Origin: Gammaproteobacteria bacterium
GTDB lineage: Bacteria > Pseudomonadota > Gammaproteobacteria > Pseudomonadales > Ketobacteraceae
NCBI GenBank assembly: GCA_013178375.1
Contig: JABLXQ010000023.1
Span: 1-64,000 of the forward strand
Length of the DNA stretch: 64,000 nucleotides
Direction: 5' to 3'
The notes under the pieces are model-generated. The model made no database searches, was not told the origin of the DNA, and saw nothing but the letters and a program-made list of their open reading frames with translations. Below are positions 1 through 9,051 of this stretch, piece by piece; within the stretch, counting starts at the first letter, position 1, and the number at the start of each line of letters is the position of its first letter. Both the position numbers and the translations under genes were made by a program.

Positions 1-847
1 AAAGGCCGCGCAGATACCGCCGCGGCGTCTGGATTTCGATTTCAGTCCGGCTACGGCGAAACGCTATTTCTACGACGACGATCCGTTTCTCAGCGCATTC
101 TGGCTGACCATGTCCACCTTGTTTCCGGCAGGGGAGGATTTTTTCATCGCATCCGTGCGTCATTACCGGGACCAGATCGATGATCCTGAATTGCGGGCGC
201 AGATTGCTGGCTTTATCGGCCAGGAGGCGATGCACAAGAAGGAACACGTCGCCTGGAACGCCATGGCCAGCGAGCTGGGCTATCCAACCCGGGCGCTGGA
301 GGAAGTGTTGGGCGGTGTGCTGGGTGGCCTGCAACGTTTTACGCCGAAGATTTTTCAGTTGGCGACGACGGTTTGCCTGGAGCACTACACCGCCATTACT
401 GCAGAACAGCTGTTGCGCGATCCGGCGCAGCAAGCCAGTGTTGATCCCGAGGCCCTCAAGATCTGGTTGTGGCATGCCCTGGAGGAAAACGAACATAAAT
501 CCGTGGCGTTCGATGTGTTCCAGCAGGTAAGCGGCAACCATCTGCTCCGGGCCGGCGCCATGATTCCCACCACGCTCATTTATTTTATGGTGATCACCGG
601 CTTTCAGATTCGGCTGCTGGCGGCGGACGGGCAGCTGTTCAATATTCCCGGCCATGTGCGTGGTCTGAAATACCTGTTCGGCAGCAATGGACTTTTCACA
701 CGGCTGAAAAAGCCCTATCTGGATTTTTATCGCCGTGACTTTCATCCGACCCAACATGATACGGTGGCATTGCTGGACGAATGGCGCGACAAGCTGTTCG
801 GCAAATCCGGCCTGCTGCTGAAGCACTACAGAGCTGCCAGCGTTTAG
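1..847 (+). CDS. Metal-dependent hydrolase family protein (5' end outside window)
   Basis: The reading frame is open from base 2, before the first internal ATG at 110, so the gene starts upstream of the window and about 281 codons are visible. The sequence contains a FPAGEDFF motif and a helical region rich in His and Glu (HKKEH, EENEHK). This resembles the COG3687/PF10118 family of predicted metal-dependent hydrolases, whose helical bundle is thought to bind metal. Family members are often found in lipid- or hydrocarbon-degrading gammaproteobacteria, but the substrate is unknown. The C-terminal part is more hydrophobic around residues 150-170 of the ATG-110 form. Family call moderately sure; function unknown. 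Confidence 0.7.
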   Translation, partial: KAAQIPPRRLDFDFSPATAKRYFYDDDPFLSAFWLTMSTLFPAGEDFFIASVRHYRDQIDDPELRAQIAGFIGQEAMHKKEHVAWNAMASELGYPTRALEEVLGGVLGGLQRFTPKIFQLATTVCLEHYTAITAEQLLRDPAQQASVDPEALKIWLWHALEENEHKSVAFDVFQQVSGNHLLRAGAMIPTTLIYFMVITGFQIRLLAADGQLFNIPGHVRGLKYLFGSNGLFTRLKKPYLDFYRRDFHPTQHDTVALLDEWRDKLFGKSGLLLKHYRAASV

Positions 848-967
848 GGGTGCAAAGGTCGGGATGAAGAGGTCATCGCCCGTTTGTCCGTGGCTTGAGT
901 GCCCGTGAGGGGCTGGAAAGCGGCATGAAATCAGTCCATCATTCTTTCCACTTTGTATGGAAAAGAC

Positions 968-1183
968 ATGATGACTGATTCCAGCCATCCCGCCGCCAAG
1001 CTGGACTTCCTGATCGCAGCGATGCAGTTGTTGCCCTGCATTGCGCCCGCTGAACCAAACACCTGCTTTGGTACCACTGCTGCTGGCCGCCTGGCCGGGC
1101 GCACGTACGTGCATTCGGCGGTGCGCGATATTCTGATTGGCTTGTCGGTGGTTTTGCTGGCTGAGGTTATGGGGGCGGCATGA
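968..1183 (+). CDS. Small hypothetical protein
   Basis: A 71-codon frame starting at the tandem ATG pair (968/971), preceded by a purine stretch (GGAAAAGA) that could serve as ribosome binding site. The protein has a mixed N-terminal part and a hydrophobic C-terminal segment (ILIGLSVVLLAEVMGAA) that could be a membrane helix. Its stop overlaps the start of the next gene in an ATGA arrangement, which suggests translational coupling and is the main reason to call it. No family recognised; it may be spurious. Confidence 0.4.
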   Translation: MMTDSSHPAAKLDFLIAAMQLLPCIAPAEPNTCFGTTAAGRLAGRTYVHSAVRDILIGLSVVLLAEVMGAA

Positions 1184-1662
1184 ACAAAAAGATGGTAATA
1201 GCGGCAGGTGTGCTGTTGCTGCTGGTGGTGGCAGTGATTGGGGGTTCGTTCTATAAGAAATACAGTTCGGTGTTGAATGCGACATCAGAAGGATTGTATC
1301 GCGGTGAGAAGTTCGGCAAGGTTATCGAGCAGGGCAAATGCATTGTTGGCCTGAAGCTGGTGTATCCCGCGTGCGATACGGTGGAATGCGAATTGTCCGT
1401 GAATGGCTTTATCGACGGTTGCATGCGGACTGCGCGCAAGGATGATTTTTGCAGCTCGGTACCGGGCATCACGGAAACCAAAAAGTCCCTGGAGTGGGTC
1501 GCTGACAGCTGCCAGCAGTATGATCTGGGGGAGGACAAATGTCTGAAGTACATGCACAGGTTCGTGAGCGCGTGTACGGAGCAACGGGAAAACCGGACAA
1601 TTTCAAAGAGCGAGATTTTCGAGGCCGGTTTTGAAAAAGCGCAGGAACGGAATGGCAAATAG
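1180..1662 (+). CDS. Membrane-anchored cysteine-rich hypothetical protein
   Basis: A 160-residue protein with a single N-terminal hydrophobic helix (about residues 4-23, AAGVLLLLVVAVIGG) followed by a soluble domain. That domain carries eight cysteines spread over residues 50-135, a pattern expected for a periplasmic disulfide-stabilised domain. The start overlaps the stop of the upstream small frame (ATGA), and the PH-domain gene follows 50 bases downstream on the same strand. No family is recognised. The even number of cysteines and the signal-anchor suggest export; this is inference. Confidence 0.65.
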   Translation: MNKKMVIAAGVLLLLVVAVIGGSFYKKYSSVLNATSEGLYRGEKFGKVIEQGKCIVGLKLVYPACDTVECELSVNGFIDGCMRTARKDDFCSSVPGITETKKSLEWVADSCQQYDLGEDKCLKYMHRFVSACTEQRENRTISKSEIFEAGFEKAQERNGK

Positions 1663-1712
1663 CGTAAGCGCAAATTTACGATGTTTTTATAAGGCAGATA
1701 CAAGAGGAAAAT

Positions 1713-2123
1713 ATGTCCTACATTGAAGACTCATTGTCCGATGGCGAAAAGATCGAGGAAATATTCAAGCTGCACTGGTTTGCGCGCGTTCCGATGTATT
1801 GCTGGATCGTGCTGGCCATTCCCACCATTGGCATTACCCTGATCCTGGCCATCTATGAATATCTGAAGCTGCGTTCGCTGGAGCAGGGGGTTACCAACAA
1901 GCGGGTGGTACAGAAAACAGGAATCATCAGCCGCAAGACCGAAGAGATGAAATTGGCCTCCATCGAAACCGTTGAAATCGAGCAAAGTGTTTTCGGCCGC
2001 ATGTTTGGATACGGCATCGTGAAAGTGACCGGTCGGGGCATCAGCGATGTTGTTTTCAAGGGTGTTGACGATCCTTTGCGGGTCAAGCGCGAGATAGAAA
2101 GCGTCAGCAATCCGGTTACGTAA
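1713..2123 (+). CDS. Bacterial PH-domain membrane protein (YdbS/YdbT-like)
   Basis: A 136-residue protein. Two closely spaced hydrophobic segments (about residues 27-52) are followed by a short beta-rich domain with the typical bacterial PH (bPH2) sequence: LTNKR-type turn (VTNKRVVQKTGIISRKTEEM), then SIETVEIEQS and FGYGIVKVTGRG. It resembles the membrane-associated YdbS/YdbT family, whose role is not well known but is generally placed at the cytoplasmic face of the inner membrane. The start has an AGAGGAAA ribosome binding site. It follows the cysteine-rich gene by 50 bases and may be co-transcribed. Confidence 0.8.
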   Translation: MSYIEDSLSDGEKIEEIFKLHWFARVPMYCWIVLAIPTIGITLILAIYEYLKLRSLEQGVTNKRVVQKTGIISRKTEEMKLASIETVEIEQSVFGRMFGYGIVKVTGRGISDVVFKGVDDPLRVKREIESVSNPVT

Positions 2124-2247
2124 CGGCGCGTAATCTGCTGGCGGCGCCTGCCCATCTATTGACCTCGCTCGGTATAGGTGGCTGGTGAGCTCTGTACAAT
2201 GCCCTGATTCGGCGCGATTTACTGCGCAATGCCGGTCAGGGGGGACA

Positions 2248-3450
2248 ATGGACAACATTCACAAGCCGCATGAATCGCCCAACTTCTCGCTGGTACTGGG
2301 AGGACCGACCTACCAGCTGTTGTTGCGTTTCCGGTTGGCTGATTCGGCGTTCGAGCACGTTAGAAAGCGGATGATCGTGATCAGCATGTTCGCCTGGCTG
2401 CCGTTGCTGCTGCTTGCCCTGCTGAATGGCACGGTCTGGACTGGGGTCGAGCTGCCGTTCCTGTATGACATCGAAGTGCATGCGCGTTTTCTGGTGGCTT
2501 TGCCACTGCTCATATACGCCGAACTGCTCATCCACCAGCGCATGCGCCTGATTGTGGGGCAGTTCATTGACCGCGACATCATTACCGAATCCGTGCTGCC
2601 GAAATTCAAGGGCGCCATTGCGGCTGCGTTCCGGTTGCGCAATTCCGTTGTCATTGAGCTTGCGCTGTTCATCCTGATTTTCGTGGGGGGCTATTTTTCC
2701 TGGGGCACCGTCAGCGTCGTCGGCGATATCGGCGTTGACGCAGGCACCTGGTATGCCACGCTGGTGGATGGGGATATTCACATTTCGCCAGCGGGCTACT
2801 GGTATATCGTCATCAGCCGGCCCGTGTTTCAGTTCATTCTGGTGCGCTGGTATTTCCGGTTGTTTATCTGGGCCCGTTTCCTGTGGCAGGTTTCGCGGCT
2901 GGATCTGAAACTTGTTCCCACCCATCCCGATCGTGCGGCTGGTCTGGGCTTTCTGGGTGCAAGCGCTTCCGCCATGGCGCCGTTCGTGCTCGCTCATGGT
3001 GCGCTGCTGGCCGGGTTGATCGCCAACCAGATCTTTTTTGCAGAGGCGAAACTGACCGATTTCAAGCTGGAGATCGTCAGCTTCGTGGGCGTGCTCATGC
3101 TGTTCGTGCTGGGCCCGCTGCTGGTGTTTTCGATGCGTCTGATGCAGGCGAAAAGAACGGGCCTGCGTGAGTATGGAATTCTGGCCAGCAACTATGTCAA
3201 TGCGTTCGATAAGAAATGGATTCGCGGAGGATCCAGTGACGATGAGCCACTCGTCGGCAGCGGCGATATCCAGTCCCTGGCCGACCTGGGTAACAGTTTC
3301 CAGGTGATCCGTGAAATAAAGCCCTTCCCGTTTGGCCGGGATACGATCGTTCAACTGGTTATGCTGACGATATTGCCGGGTATGCCGCTGGTGTTGACCA
3401 TGATTCCGCTGGAGGAACTGGTTACCAAATTGATCGGTGTCGTATTTTGA
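2248..3450 (+). CDS. Multi-spanning membrane protein of unknown function
   Basis: Start chosen at the ATG at 2248, which has AGGGGGG just upstream; an in-frame earlier start at 2185 lacks a good site. The 400-residue protein has about six hydrophobic segments: around residues 45-65, 85-100, 130-155, 190-215, 250-275 and 285-310, plus one near the C-terminus. A soluble stretch lies at about 310-370. The N-terminal region is hydrophilic. No catalytic motif or family is recognised. It stands alone after the PH-domain gene. Membrane location is clear; function is not. Confidence 0.75.
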   Translation: MDNIHKPHESPNFSLVLGGPTYQLLLRFRLADSAFEHVRKRMIVISMFAWLPLLLLALLNGTVWTGVELPFLYDIEVHARFLVALPLLIYAELLIHQRMRLIVGQFIDRDIITESVLPKFKGAIAAAFRLRNSVVIELALFILIFVGGYFSWGTVSVVGDIGVDAGTWYATLVDGDIHISPAGYWYIVISRPVFQFILVRWYFRLFIWARFLWQVSRLDLKLVPTHPDRAAGLGFLGASASAMAPFVLAHGALLAGLIANQIFFAEAKLTDFKLEIVSFVGVLMLFVLGPLLVFSMRLMQAKRTGLREYGILASNYVNAFDKKWIRGGSSDDEPLVGSGDIQSLADLGNSFQVIREIKPFPFGRDTIVQLVMLTILPGMPLVLTMIPLEELVTKLIGVVF

Positions 3451-3526
3451 CCGGAGACGTTAGCCATCGGGATTGACGCCGATTGGAAGGGGCGCGGCCT
3501 TTTTTCGCTGAGCGGAAAGACAGAAA

Positions 3527-3588
3527 TTGACAATAGTCATTGATTGGTTGCTGTGCGATTGACAACCAGATCTGCAGCGGCGGATAGT
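3527..3588 (+). promoter_or_regulatory. Candidate promoter and FNR/Anr-like site upstream of the arc locus
   Basis: TTGACA (3559-3564) is followed after 18 bases by GATAGT (3583-3588), a plausible sigma-70 promoter. Upstream, at 3527-3540, lies TTGAC-AATA-GTCAT, an inverted repeat with the TGA-N6-TCA core of FNR/Anr boxes but only about 7 of 10 matches to TTGAT-N4-ATCAA. Its centre would lie about 60 bases before the expected transcript start. Anaerobic control by Anr is known for arc operons in Pseudomonas. Its use here is inference. Confidence 0.35.
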
Positions 3589-3619
3589 GCGGGAAATAGA
3601 AAATCAATAACAAAAGCCA

Positions 3620-3644
3620 GCACTGCCCAGTTGTTTGGCAGTGC
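3620..3644 (+). other. Hairpin in the leader of the transporter gene
   Basis: A perfect 8-base inverted repeat (GCACTGCC and GGCAGTGC) with a 9-base loop lies about 100 bases before the 3742 start. No T-run follows, so it is not a clear terminator. It could be a leader structure or chance. Confidence 0.4.
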
Positions 3645-3741
3645 CGCGTTCAGTGCTTTTGCAAGGGTATTTCATCGTACTTGCGGCTGGCGTGAGCGGA
3701 TCGGCTGATGGCGCATATCACGTTTGCGGAGCATAAAATCC

Positions 3742-5229
3742 ATGGCTGAACAATTGAACGAAGTGCCACCCAGGCCCGTGCGGGAACCTTCGTTGCTGGA
3801 TGGCCTGTTGCCGATCGTCGGCCTTATCGGTTTGCTGGGGCTTTCCTACTATTTGTTCGGTGAAAATGCGTCCTATGGCCCCAACCAGATCGCGTTGGTG
3901 TTCTGCGGTCTGATTGCGGCGTTGATCGGTTATAAAAATGGCATCGCGTGGGGTGATATCCGCCAGTCGATCGTGGAGGGTATCAGCACCGGCATGCAGG
4001 CCATTTTCATTCTGCTCGGTGTGGGCGCGCTGATTGGCACCTGGGCCATGTGCGGTACCATTTCCTCGATGGTCTATTACGGCCTGAAGTTGCTCAGCCC
4101 CCATTATTTTTATGCCAGCACCTGCGCAATTTGCGCAGTGGCGGCGCTCAGTATTGGCAGTTCCTGGACGGTGGCCGGCACCATCGGCATCGGCATGATG
4201 GGTATCGCTGAAAGCATGGGGTTGTCGCCGCTGATCACGGCCGGCGCTGTTATCTCTGGCGCCTATTTCGGCGACAAGGCGTCGCCACTGTCCGATACCG
4301 CCAATCTTGCCACCGCCGCTGCCGGTTCCGAACTGTTCAGCCATATCCGCGAATCCCTGTGGACATCGGTGCCCGCTTTGCTACTGGCGATTGTCGGTTT
4401 CTCCATGCTGGGCGCTGCGGGTGATTTTGATGCGTCATCCACTCTGCGCGGACTGGAACAGCATGTCACGATTTCCCTGTGGGCATTTTTGCCGCTCCTG
4501 CTGGTGCTGGTGCTGGCGCTGAAAAAAGTGCCGCCGTTCGTTACCATTTTCTTCAGCGCCCTGGCGGGTGGTGTTATGGCGGTGATTCTGGCGCCGCAGG
4601 ATGTGGCGACACTGGCAGCCAGCCCCGATATCCATCCCGCGCTGCAACAGCTCAAGGGTGTCTGGGCGGCACTGGCCACCGGTTATCAGGTTACATCGGG
4701 CGATCCTACCGTGGACAAGCTGCTGACCCGGGGCGGCATGTCCAGCATGATGATGACCATCTGGCTGATCATGACCGCACTGGGTTTTGGCGCCATCGTC
4801 GAGCGTGCCGGCCTGCTCAATCGGGTGATTACGCCGCTGATCAACCGCACCAAGTCGGTGACCGGTGCCGTGACCGCGTTGGTAGGTACCTGCGTGGCCT
4901 CGAATGCGCTGACGTCTGATCAGTACATTTCCATCGTGTTGCCGGCGCGCATGTTCCGCAAAACATTCGAAGATCGCGGGCTGGCGCCCGTCATGCTGTC
5001 GCGCGTGGTGGGTGATTCTGCCACGGTGACGTCGCCGCTGATTCCCTGGAACAGTTGTGGTGCCTACATGTCGGCGGCGCTGGGCGTGTCCGCCATCGGA
5101 TTCGCGCCCTTCTGCTTTTTCAATCTGCTCAATCCGTTGCTGACGGTGGTGTTTACTGCGGTGGGATTCCGGGTGTTGCGTGCCGCCATTCCACCCAAAG
5201 GCGTGGTGCAGTCTGGCGCGGGGGTCTGA
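3742..5229 (+). CDS. NhaC-family antiporter linked to the arginine deiminase genes
   Basis: Start set at ATG 3742, preceded by GGAG, rather than the in-frame codon at 3724. The 495-residue protein has about a dozen hydrophobic segments and the NhaC-family signature regions (IGSSWTVAGTIGIGMMGIAE, GAYFGDKASPLSDTANLA, DSATVTSPLIPWNSCGA). Classical NhaC exchanges Na+ and H+. Homologues next to arc genes may instead move amino acids or help pH control during the ammonia-producing pathway. It precedes arcD by 72 bases on the same strand and probably belongs to the same transcription unit. Family sure, substrate not. Confidence 0.85.
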   Translation: MAEQLNEVPPRPVREPSLLDGLLPIVGLIGLLGLSYYLFGENASYGPNQIALVFCGLIAALIGYKNGIAWGDIRQSIVEGISTGMQAIFILLGVGALIGTWAMCGTISSMVYYGLKLLSPHYFYASTCAICAVAALSIGSSWTVAGTIGIGMMGIAESMGLSPLITAGAVISGAYFGDKASPLSDTANLATAAAGSELFSHIRESLWTSVPALLLAIVGFSMLGAAGDFDASSTLRGLEQHVTISLWAFLPLLLVLVLALKKVPPFVTIFFSALAGGVMAVILAPQDVATLAASPDIHPALQQLKGVWAALATGYQVTSGDPTVDKLLTRGGMSSMMMTIWLIMTALGFGAIVERAGLLNRVITPLINRTKSVTGAVTALVGTCVASNALTSDQYISIVLPARMFRKTFEDRGLAPVMLSRVVGDSATVTSPLIPWNSCGAYMSAALGVSAIGFAPFCFFNLLNPLLTVVFTAVGFRVLRAAIPPKGVVQSGAGV

Positions 5230-5301
5230 TTCCGCGCTGATTTTTGTTGCACGTCATTTCGTAACATGGCTGTTTTATTTTTTTCCAACAAGGAGACACA
5301 C

Positions 5302-6729
5302 ATGCCAGATGCATCGCACAAGTTGAAGTTGGGGGCGTTGATTGCCCTGGTGGTGGGGTCGATGGTGGGCGGCGGCATTTTCTCGCTGCCGCAGAATATC
5401 GCCGCCAGTGCCAGCGCCGGCGCCACGCTGATCGGCTGGCTGATCACCGGCGTGGGCATGCTGACGCTGGCATTCGTATTCCAGACCCTGGCCAATCGCA
5501 AGCCGCAGCTGGACGGCGGTGTGTATGCATTCGCCAAGGCCGGTTTCGGCGACTACATGGGTTTTTCATCGGCCTGGGGTTACTGGATCAGTGCCTGGAT
5601 CGGCAACGTCAGCTATATGGTGCTGCTGTTCAGTACGCTGGGTTATTTCTTCCCGGTGTTCGGCGAAGGCAATACGCCGGTGGCCATCGGTTGCGCGTCG
5701 GTGCTGTTGTGGCTGCTGCATTTCCTGGTGCTGCGTGGCATCAAGGAAGCAGCTTTCATCAACACCATTACGACCGTCGCGAAAATGGTGCCGCTGGCAC
5801 TGTTCATCGTGCTGGCCGCCATTGCCTTCAAGCTGGACGTGTACAAGGCGGATATCTGGGGCGCGGGCAATGCCGAGCTGGGCAGCGTGATGGAGCAGGT
5901 GCGCAAGATGATGCTGGTCACCGTGTGGGTGTTCATCGGCATCGAAGGCGCCAGTATTTTTTCCGCCCGCGCCGAAAAACGCAGTGATGTGGGCAAGGCC
6001 ACCGTGATCGGTTTTGTCGGCGTGCTGTTGCTGTTGGTGCTGGTCAACCTGCTGTCGCAGGGCATCATGGCGCAGGCGCAACTGGCGGGACTGAAAAATC
6101 CGTCCATGGCCGGCGTGCTGGAGCAGGTGGTGGGTGCCTGGGGTGCCAAGCTGATCGGCATCGGTCTGCTGGTGTCGCTGGCAGGAGCGCTGTTGTCCTG
6201 GACGTTGCTGTGCGCGGAAATCATTTTCTCTGCTGCCAAAGATCACACCATGCCGGAATTTCTGCGCAAGGAAAACGGCAACCATGTGCCGGCCAATGCG
6301 CTGTGGCTCACCAACGGTCTGATCCAGCTGTTCCTCATCATCACTCTGTTCAACAGTTCCACTTACCTGAGCCTGCTGTACCTGGCCACCTCGATGATCC
6401 TGGTGCCGTATCTGTGGTCCGCTGCCTATGCCGTGCTGCTGGCCTTCCGTGGTGAGACCTATGAGACGGATGCGGGTCAGCGCAACAAGGATCTGTTCAT
6501 TGCCGTGCTGGCAACGGTTTACGCAATCTGGCTGATTTATGCGGCGGGTGTGCAGTATCTGCTGTTGTCGGCGCTGCTGTATGCGCCTGGTGCGATTCTG
6601 TTCGCCAAAGCCAAGCATGAACTCGGCCAGCCGATTTTCACCAACATCGAAAAACTGATTTTCATTGGCGTTCTGATCGGCGCGGGTATTGCCGCCTACG
6701 GTCTGTATGCCGGCTTCCTCAGCCTCTAA
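5302..6729 (+). CDS. arcD: Arginine/ornithine antiporter
   Basis: Inner-membrane APC-superfamily exchanger that imports arginine and exports ornithine, feeding the arginine deiminase pathway. The start at 5302 has an AAGGAGA site; the earlier in-frame codon at 5266 does not. The 475-residue protein shows the APC helix-1 signature (GSMVGGGIFSLPQN) and about 12-13 hydrophobic segments. The conserved region MMLVTVWVFIGIEGASIFSARAEKRSDVGKAT (about residues 205-236) is typical of ArcD. arcA follows 15 bases later with its own strong ribosome binding site, so the two are almost certainly co-transcribed. Confidence 0.93.
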   Translation: MPDASHKLKLGALIALVVGSMVGGGIFSLPQNIAASASAGATLIGWLITGVGMLTLAFVFQTLANRKPQLDGGVYAFAKAGFGDYMGFSSAWGYWISAWIGNVSYMVLLFSTLGYFFPVFGEGNTPVAIGCASVLLWLLHFLVLRGIKEAAFINTITTVAKMVPLALFIVLAAIAFKLDVYKADIWGAGNAELGSVMEQVRKMMLVTVWVFIGIEGASIFSARAEKRSDVGKATVIGFVGVLLLLVLVNLLSQGIMAQAQLAGLKNPSMAGVLEQVVGAWGAKLIGIGLLVSLAGALLSWTLLCAEIIFSAAKDHTMPEFLRKENGNHVPANALWLTNGLIQLFLIITLFNSSTYLSLLYLATSMILVPYLWSAAYAVLLAFRGETYETDAGQRNKDLFIAVLATVYAIWLIYAAGVQYLLLSALLYAPGAILFAKAKHELGQPIFTNIEKLIFIGVLIGAGIAAYGLYAGFLSL

Positions 6730-6744
6730 GAGAAGGAGTTCAAC

Positions 6745-7998
6745 ATGTCAAAAATAAAACTCGGCGTACATTCAGAAGCAGGCAAGCTGCACAAAGTCAT
6801 GGTGTGTTCCCCTGGCCTTGCCCACTTGCGACTGACCCCCGGCAACTGCGACGAACTGCTGTTCGACGACGTGATCTGGGTGAGCCAGGCCAAGCGCGAC
6901 CATTTCGATTTCGTCACCAAGATGCGCGAGCGCGGCGTGGACGTGCTGGAAATGCATAACCTGCTGACCGAAACCGTGCAGCATAAAGATGCGCTGAAAT
7001 GGATTCTCGACCGCAAGCTCACCGCCAATCAGGTGGGCGTGGGCCTGCAGGACGACATGCGTGGCTGGCTGCAAAGTCTGGAACCGCGCAAGCTGGCGGA
7101 ACACCTGATCGGTGGCGTGTCGGTGGCGGATCTGGCCAACGCCATGGGCAAGAGCAAGTCCATCGCCATGCTGGGTGATTTCATCGGCCTGTCCAGCTTC
7201 GTGCTGCCGCCGCTGCCCAACACCCAGTTCACCCGCGACACCACCTGCTGGATTTACGGCGGCGTCACGTTGAATCCGATGTATTGGCCCGCGCGGCGAC
7301 AGGAAACTCTGCTCACCACGGCAATCTACAAATTCCATCCGGATTTCGTCAACGCGGAATTCGAAGTGTGGTATGGCAATCCTGATGAAGATCACGGTGC
7401 CGCGACGCTGGAGGGCGGCGACGTCATGCCAGTGGGCAATGGCGTGGTGCTGATCGGCATGGGCGAGCGTACCTCGCGGCAGGCGATCGGTCAGGTGGCG
7501 CAGGCGCTGTTTGCGAAAGGGGCGGCCCAGCGTGTGATTGTCGCGGGCCTGCCGAAATCCCGCGCTGCCATGCACCTGGATACTGTGTTCAGTTTCTGTG
7601 ACCGCGATCTGGTCACCATCTTCCCCGAAGTGGTGAATCAGATTGTGCCGTTCACGTTGCGTCCGGACGAAAGCAAAACCGGCGGCATCGACATCCGTCG
7701 CGAGGACAAATCCTTCCTCGACGTGGTGGCGGCGGCGCTCAATCTGAAGCAGTTGCGCGTGGTGCAGACCGGCGGCGACGCCTATGAAGCCGAGCGCGAG
7801 CAGTGGGATGACGGCAACAACGTAGTGTGTCTGGAACCCGGCGTGGTGGTGGGCTACGACCGCAACACCTACACCAACACCTTGCTGCGTAAGGCCGGTG
7901 TGGAAGTGGTGACCATTTCCGCCAGCGAACTGGGACGTGGACGCGGCGGCGGCCACTGCATGACCTGCCCGATCCTGCGCGACCCCGTCAATTATTGA
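6745..7998 (+). CDS. arcA: Arginine deiminase
   Basis: Converts L-arginine to L-citrulline and ammonia, the first step of the ADI pathway in the cytoplasm. The length of 417 residues is normal for the family. Visible guanidino-group-modifying-enzyme motifs are [21 protein letters not shown] and the C-terminal GGHCMTCPI, where C405 is the expected nucleophile. An AAGGAG site lies 8 bases before the ATG. It sits in the order arcD-arcA-arcB-arcC with short spacings, so expression as one operon is likely. No odd features seen. Confidence 0.97.
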   Translation: MSKIKLGVHSEAGKLHKVMVCSPGLAHLRLTPGNCDELLFDDVIWVSQAKRDHFDFVTKMRERGVDVLEMHNLLTETVQHKDALKWILDRKLTANQVGVGLQDDMRGWLQSLEPRKLAEHLIGGVSVADLANAMGKSKSIAMLGDFIGLSSFVLPPLPNTQFTRDTTCWIYGGVTLNPMYWPARRQETLLTTAIYKFHPDFVNAEFEVWYGNPDEDHGAATLEGGDVMPVGNGVVLIGMGERTSRQAIGQVAQALFAKGAAQRVIVAGLPKSRAAMHLDTVFSFCDRDLVTIFPEVVNQIVPFTLRPDESKTGGIDIRREDKSFLDVVAAALNLKQLRVVQTGGDAYEAEREQWDDGNNVVCLEPGVVVGYDRNTYTNTLLRKAGVEVVTISASELGRGRGGGHCMTCPILRDPVNY

Positions 7999-8028
7999 TT
8001 CGATAACCATTTACTGAAGGACTAGACC

Positions 8029-9039
8029 ATGGCTTTCAATCTGCACAACCGCAACCTGCTCAGCCTGATGCACCACTCCACCCGGGAACTGAAATACCTG
8101 CTGGATCTGTCCCGCGATCTGAAACGCGCCAAATATTCCGGCACCGAGCAGCAGCACCTGAAAGGCAAGAATATCGCGCTGATTTTTGAAAAAACCTCCA
8201 CCCGCACCCGCTGCGCATTTGAAGTGGCGGCGTACGATCAGGGCGCAAACGTGACCTACATTGATCCGACGTCGTCGCAGATCGGTCACAAGGAAACCAT
8301 GAAGGACACCGCCCGCGTGCTGGGCCGCATGTACGACGCCATCGAATACCGTGGCTACAAACAGGAAATCGTGGAGGAGCTGGCCAAGTTCGCCGGGGTG
8401 CCCGTGTTCAACGGTCTGACCGACGAATATCACCCGACACAAATGCTGGCAGACGTGCTGACCATGCGCGAGAATAGCGACAAGCCGCTGCACGACATCA
8501 GCTATGCCTATGTGGGCGACGCCCGCAACAACATGGGCAACTCGCTGCTGCTGATCGGCGCGAAGCTGGGCATGGATGTGCGCATTGGCGCGCCCAAGGA
8601 ATTGTGGCCCACCGACGAATTCGTGGCGCAGTGCGAACAGTTTGCCAAGGAAAGCGGCGCTCGCATCACGCTGACAGATGATCCGAAAGCGGCGGTTAAA
8701 GGCGTGGACTTCATTCACACCGACGTGTGGGTGTCGATGGGCGAGCCGATTGAAACCTGGGACAGTCGCATCAAGTTGCTGCTGCCGTATCAGGTGAACA
8801 AGGCGCTGATGCAGGCCAGTGGCACGCCACGTACCAAATTCATGCACTGCCTGCCCGCGTTCCACAACACGGACACTAAAGTGGGCAAGCAGATCGCGGA
8901 AAAATATCCGCATCTGGCGGGCGGTATCGAAGTGACCGAGGAAGTGTTCGAATCCCCGGCCTGTATTGCCTTCGAGCAGGCGGAGAACCGCATGCACACC
9001 ATCAAGGCCACCATGGTTGCCACCCTGGGTAACGTGTAA
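8029..9039 (+). CDS. arcB: Ornithine carbamoyltransferase, catabolic
   Basis: Catalyses phosphorolysis of citrulline to ornithine and carbamoyl phosphate in the ADI pathway. The 336-residue length and position between arcA and arcC favour the catabolic ArcB over the biosynthetic ArgF. Carbamoyl-phosphate-binding motif STRTR (about residue 56), the EYHPTQ motif (about residue 133) and the HCLPAFH motif with the ornithine-site Cys are all intact. A GAAGGA site precedes the ATG, 30 bases after arcA. Confidence 0.96.
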   Translation: MAFNLHNRNLLSLMHHSTRELKYLLDLSRDLKRAKYSGTEQQHLKGKNIALIFEKTSTRTRCAFEVAAYDQGANVTYIDPTSSQIGHKETMKDTARVLGRMYDAIEYRGYKQEIVEELAKFAGVPVFNGLTDEYHPTQMLADVLTMRENSDKPLHDISYAYVGDARNNMGNSLLLIGAKLGMDVRIGAPKELWPTDEFVAQCEQFAKESGARITLTDDPKAAVKGVDFIHTDVWVSMGEPIETWDSRIKLLLPYQVNKALMQASGTPRTKFMHCLPAFHNTDTKVGKQIAEKYPHLAGGIEVTEEVFESPACIAFEQAENRMHTIKATMVATLGNV

Positions 9040-9051
9040 GGAGAACGCATC

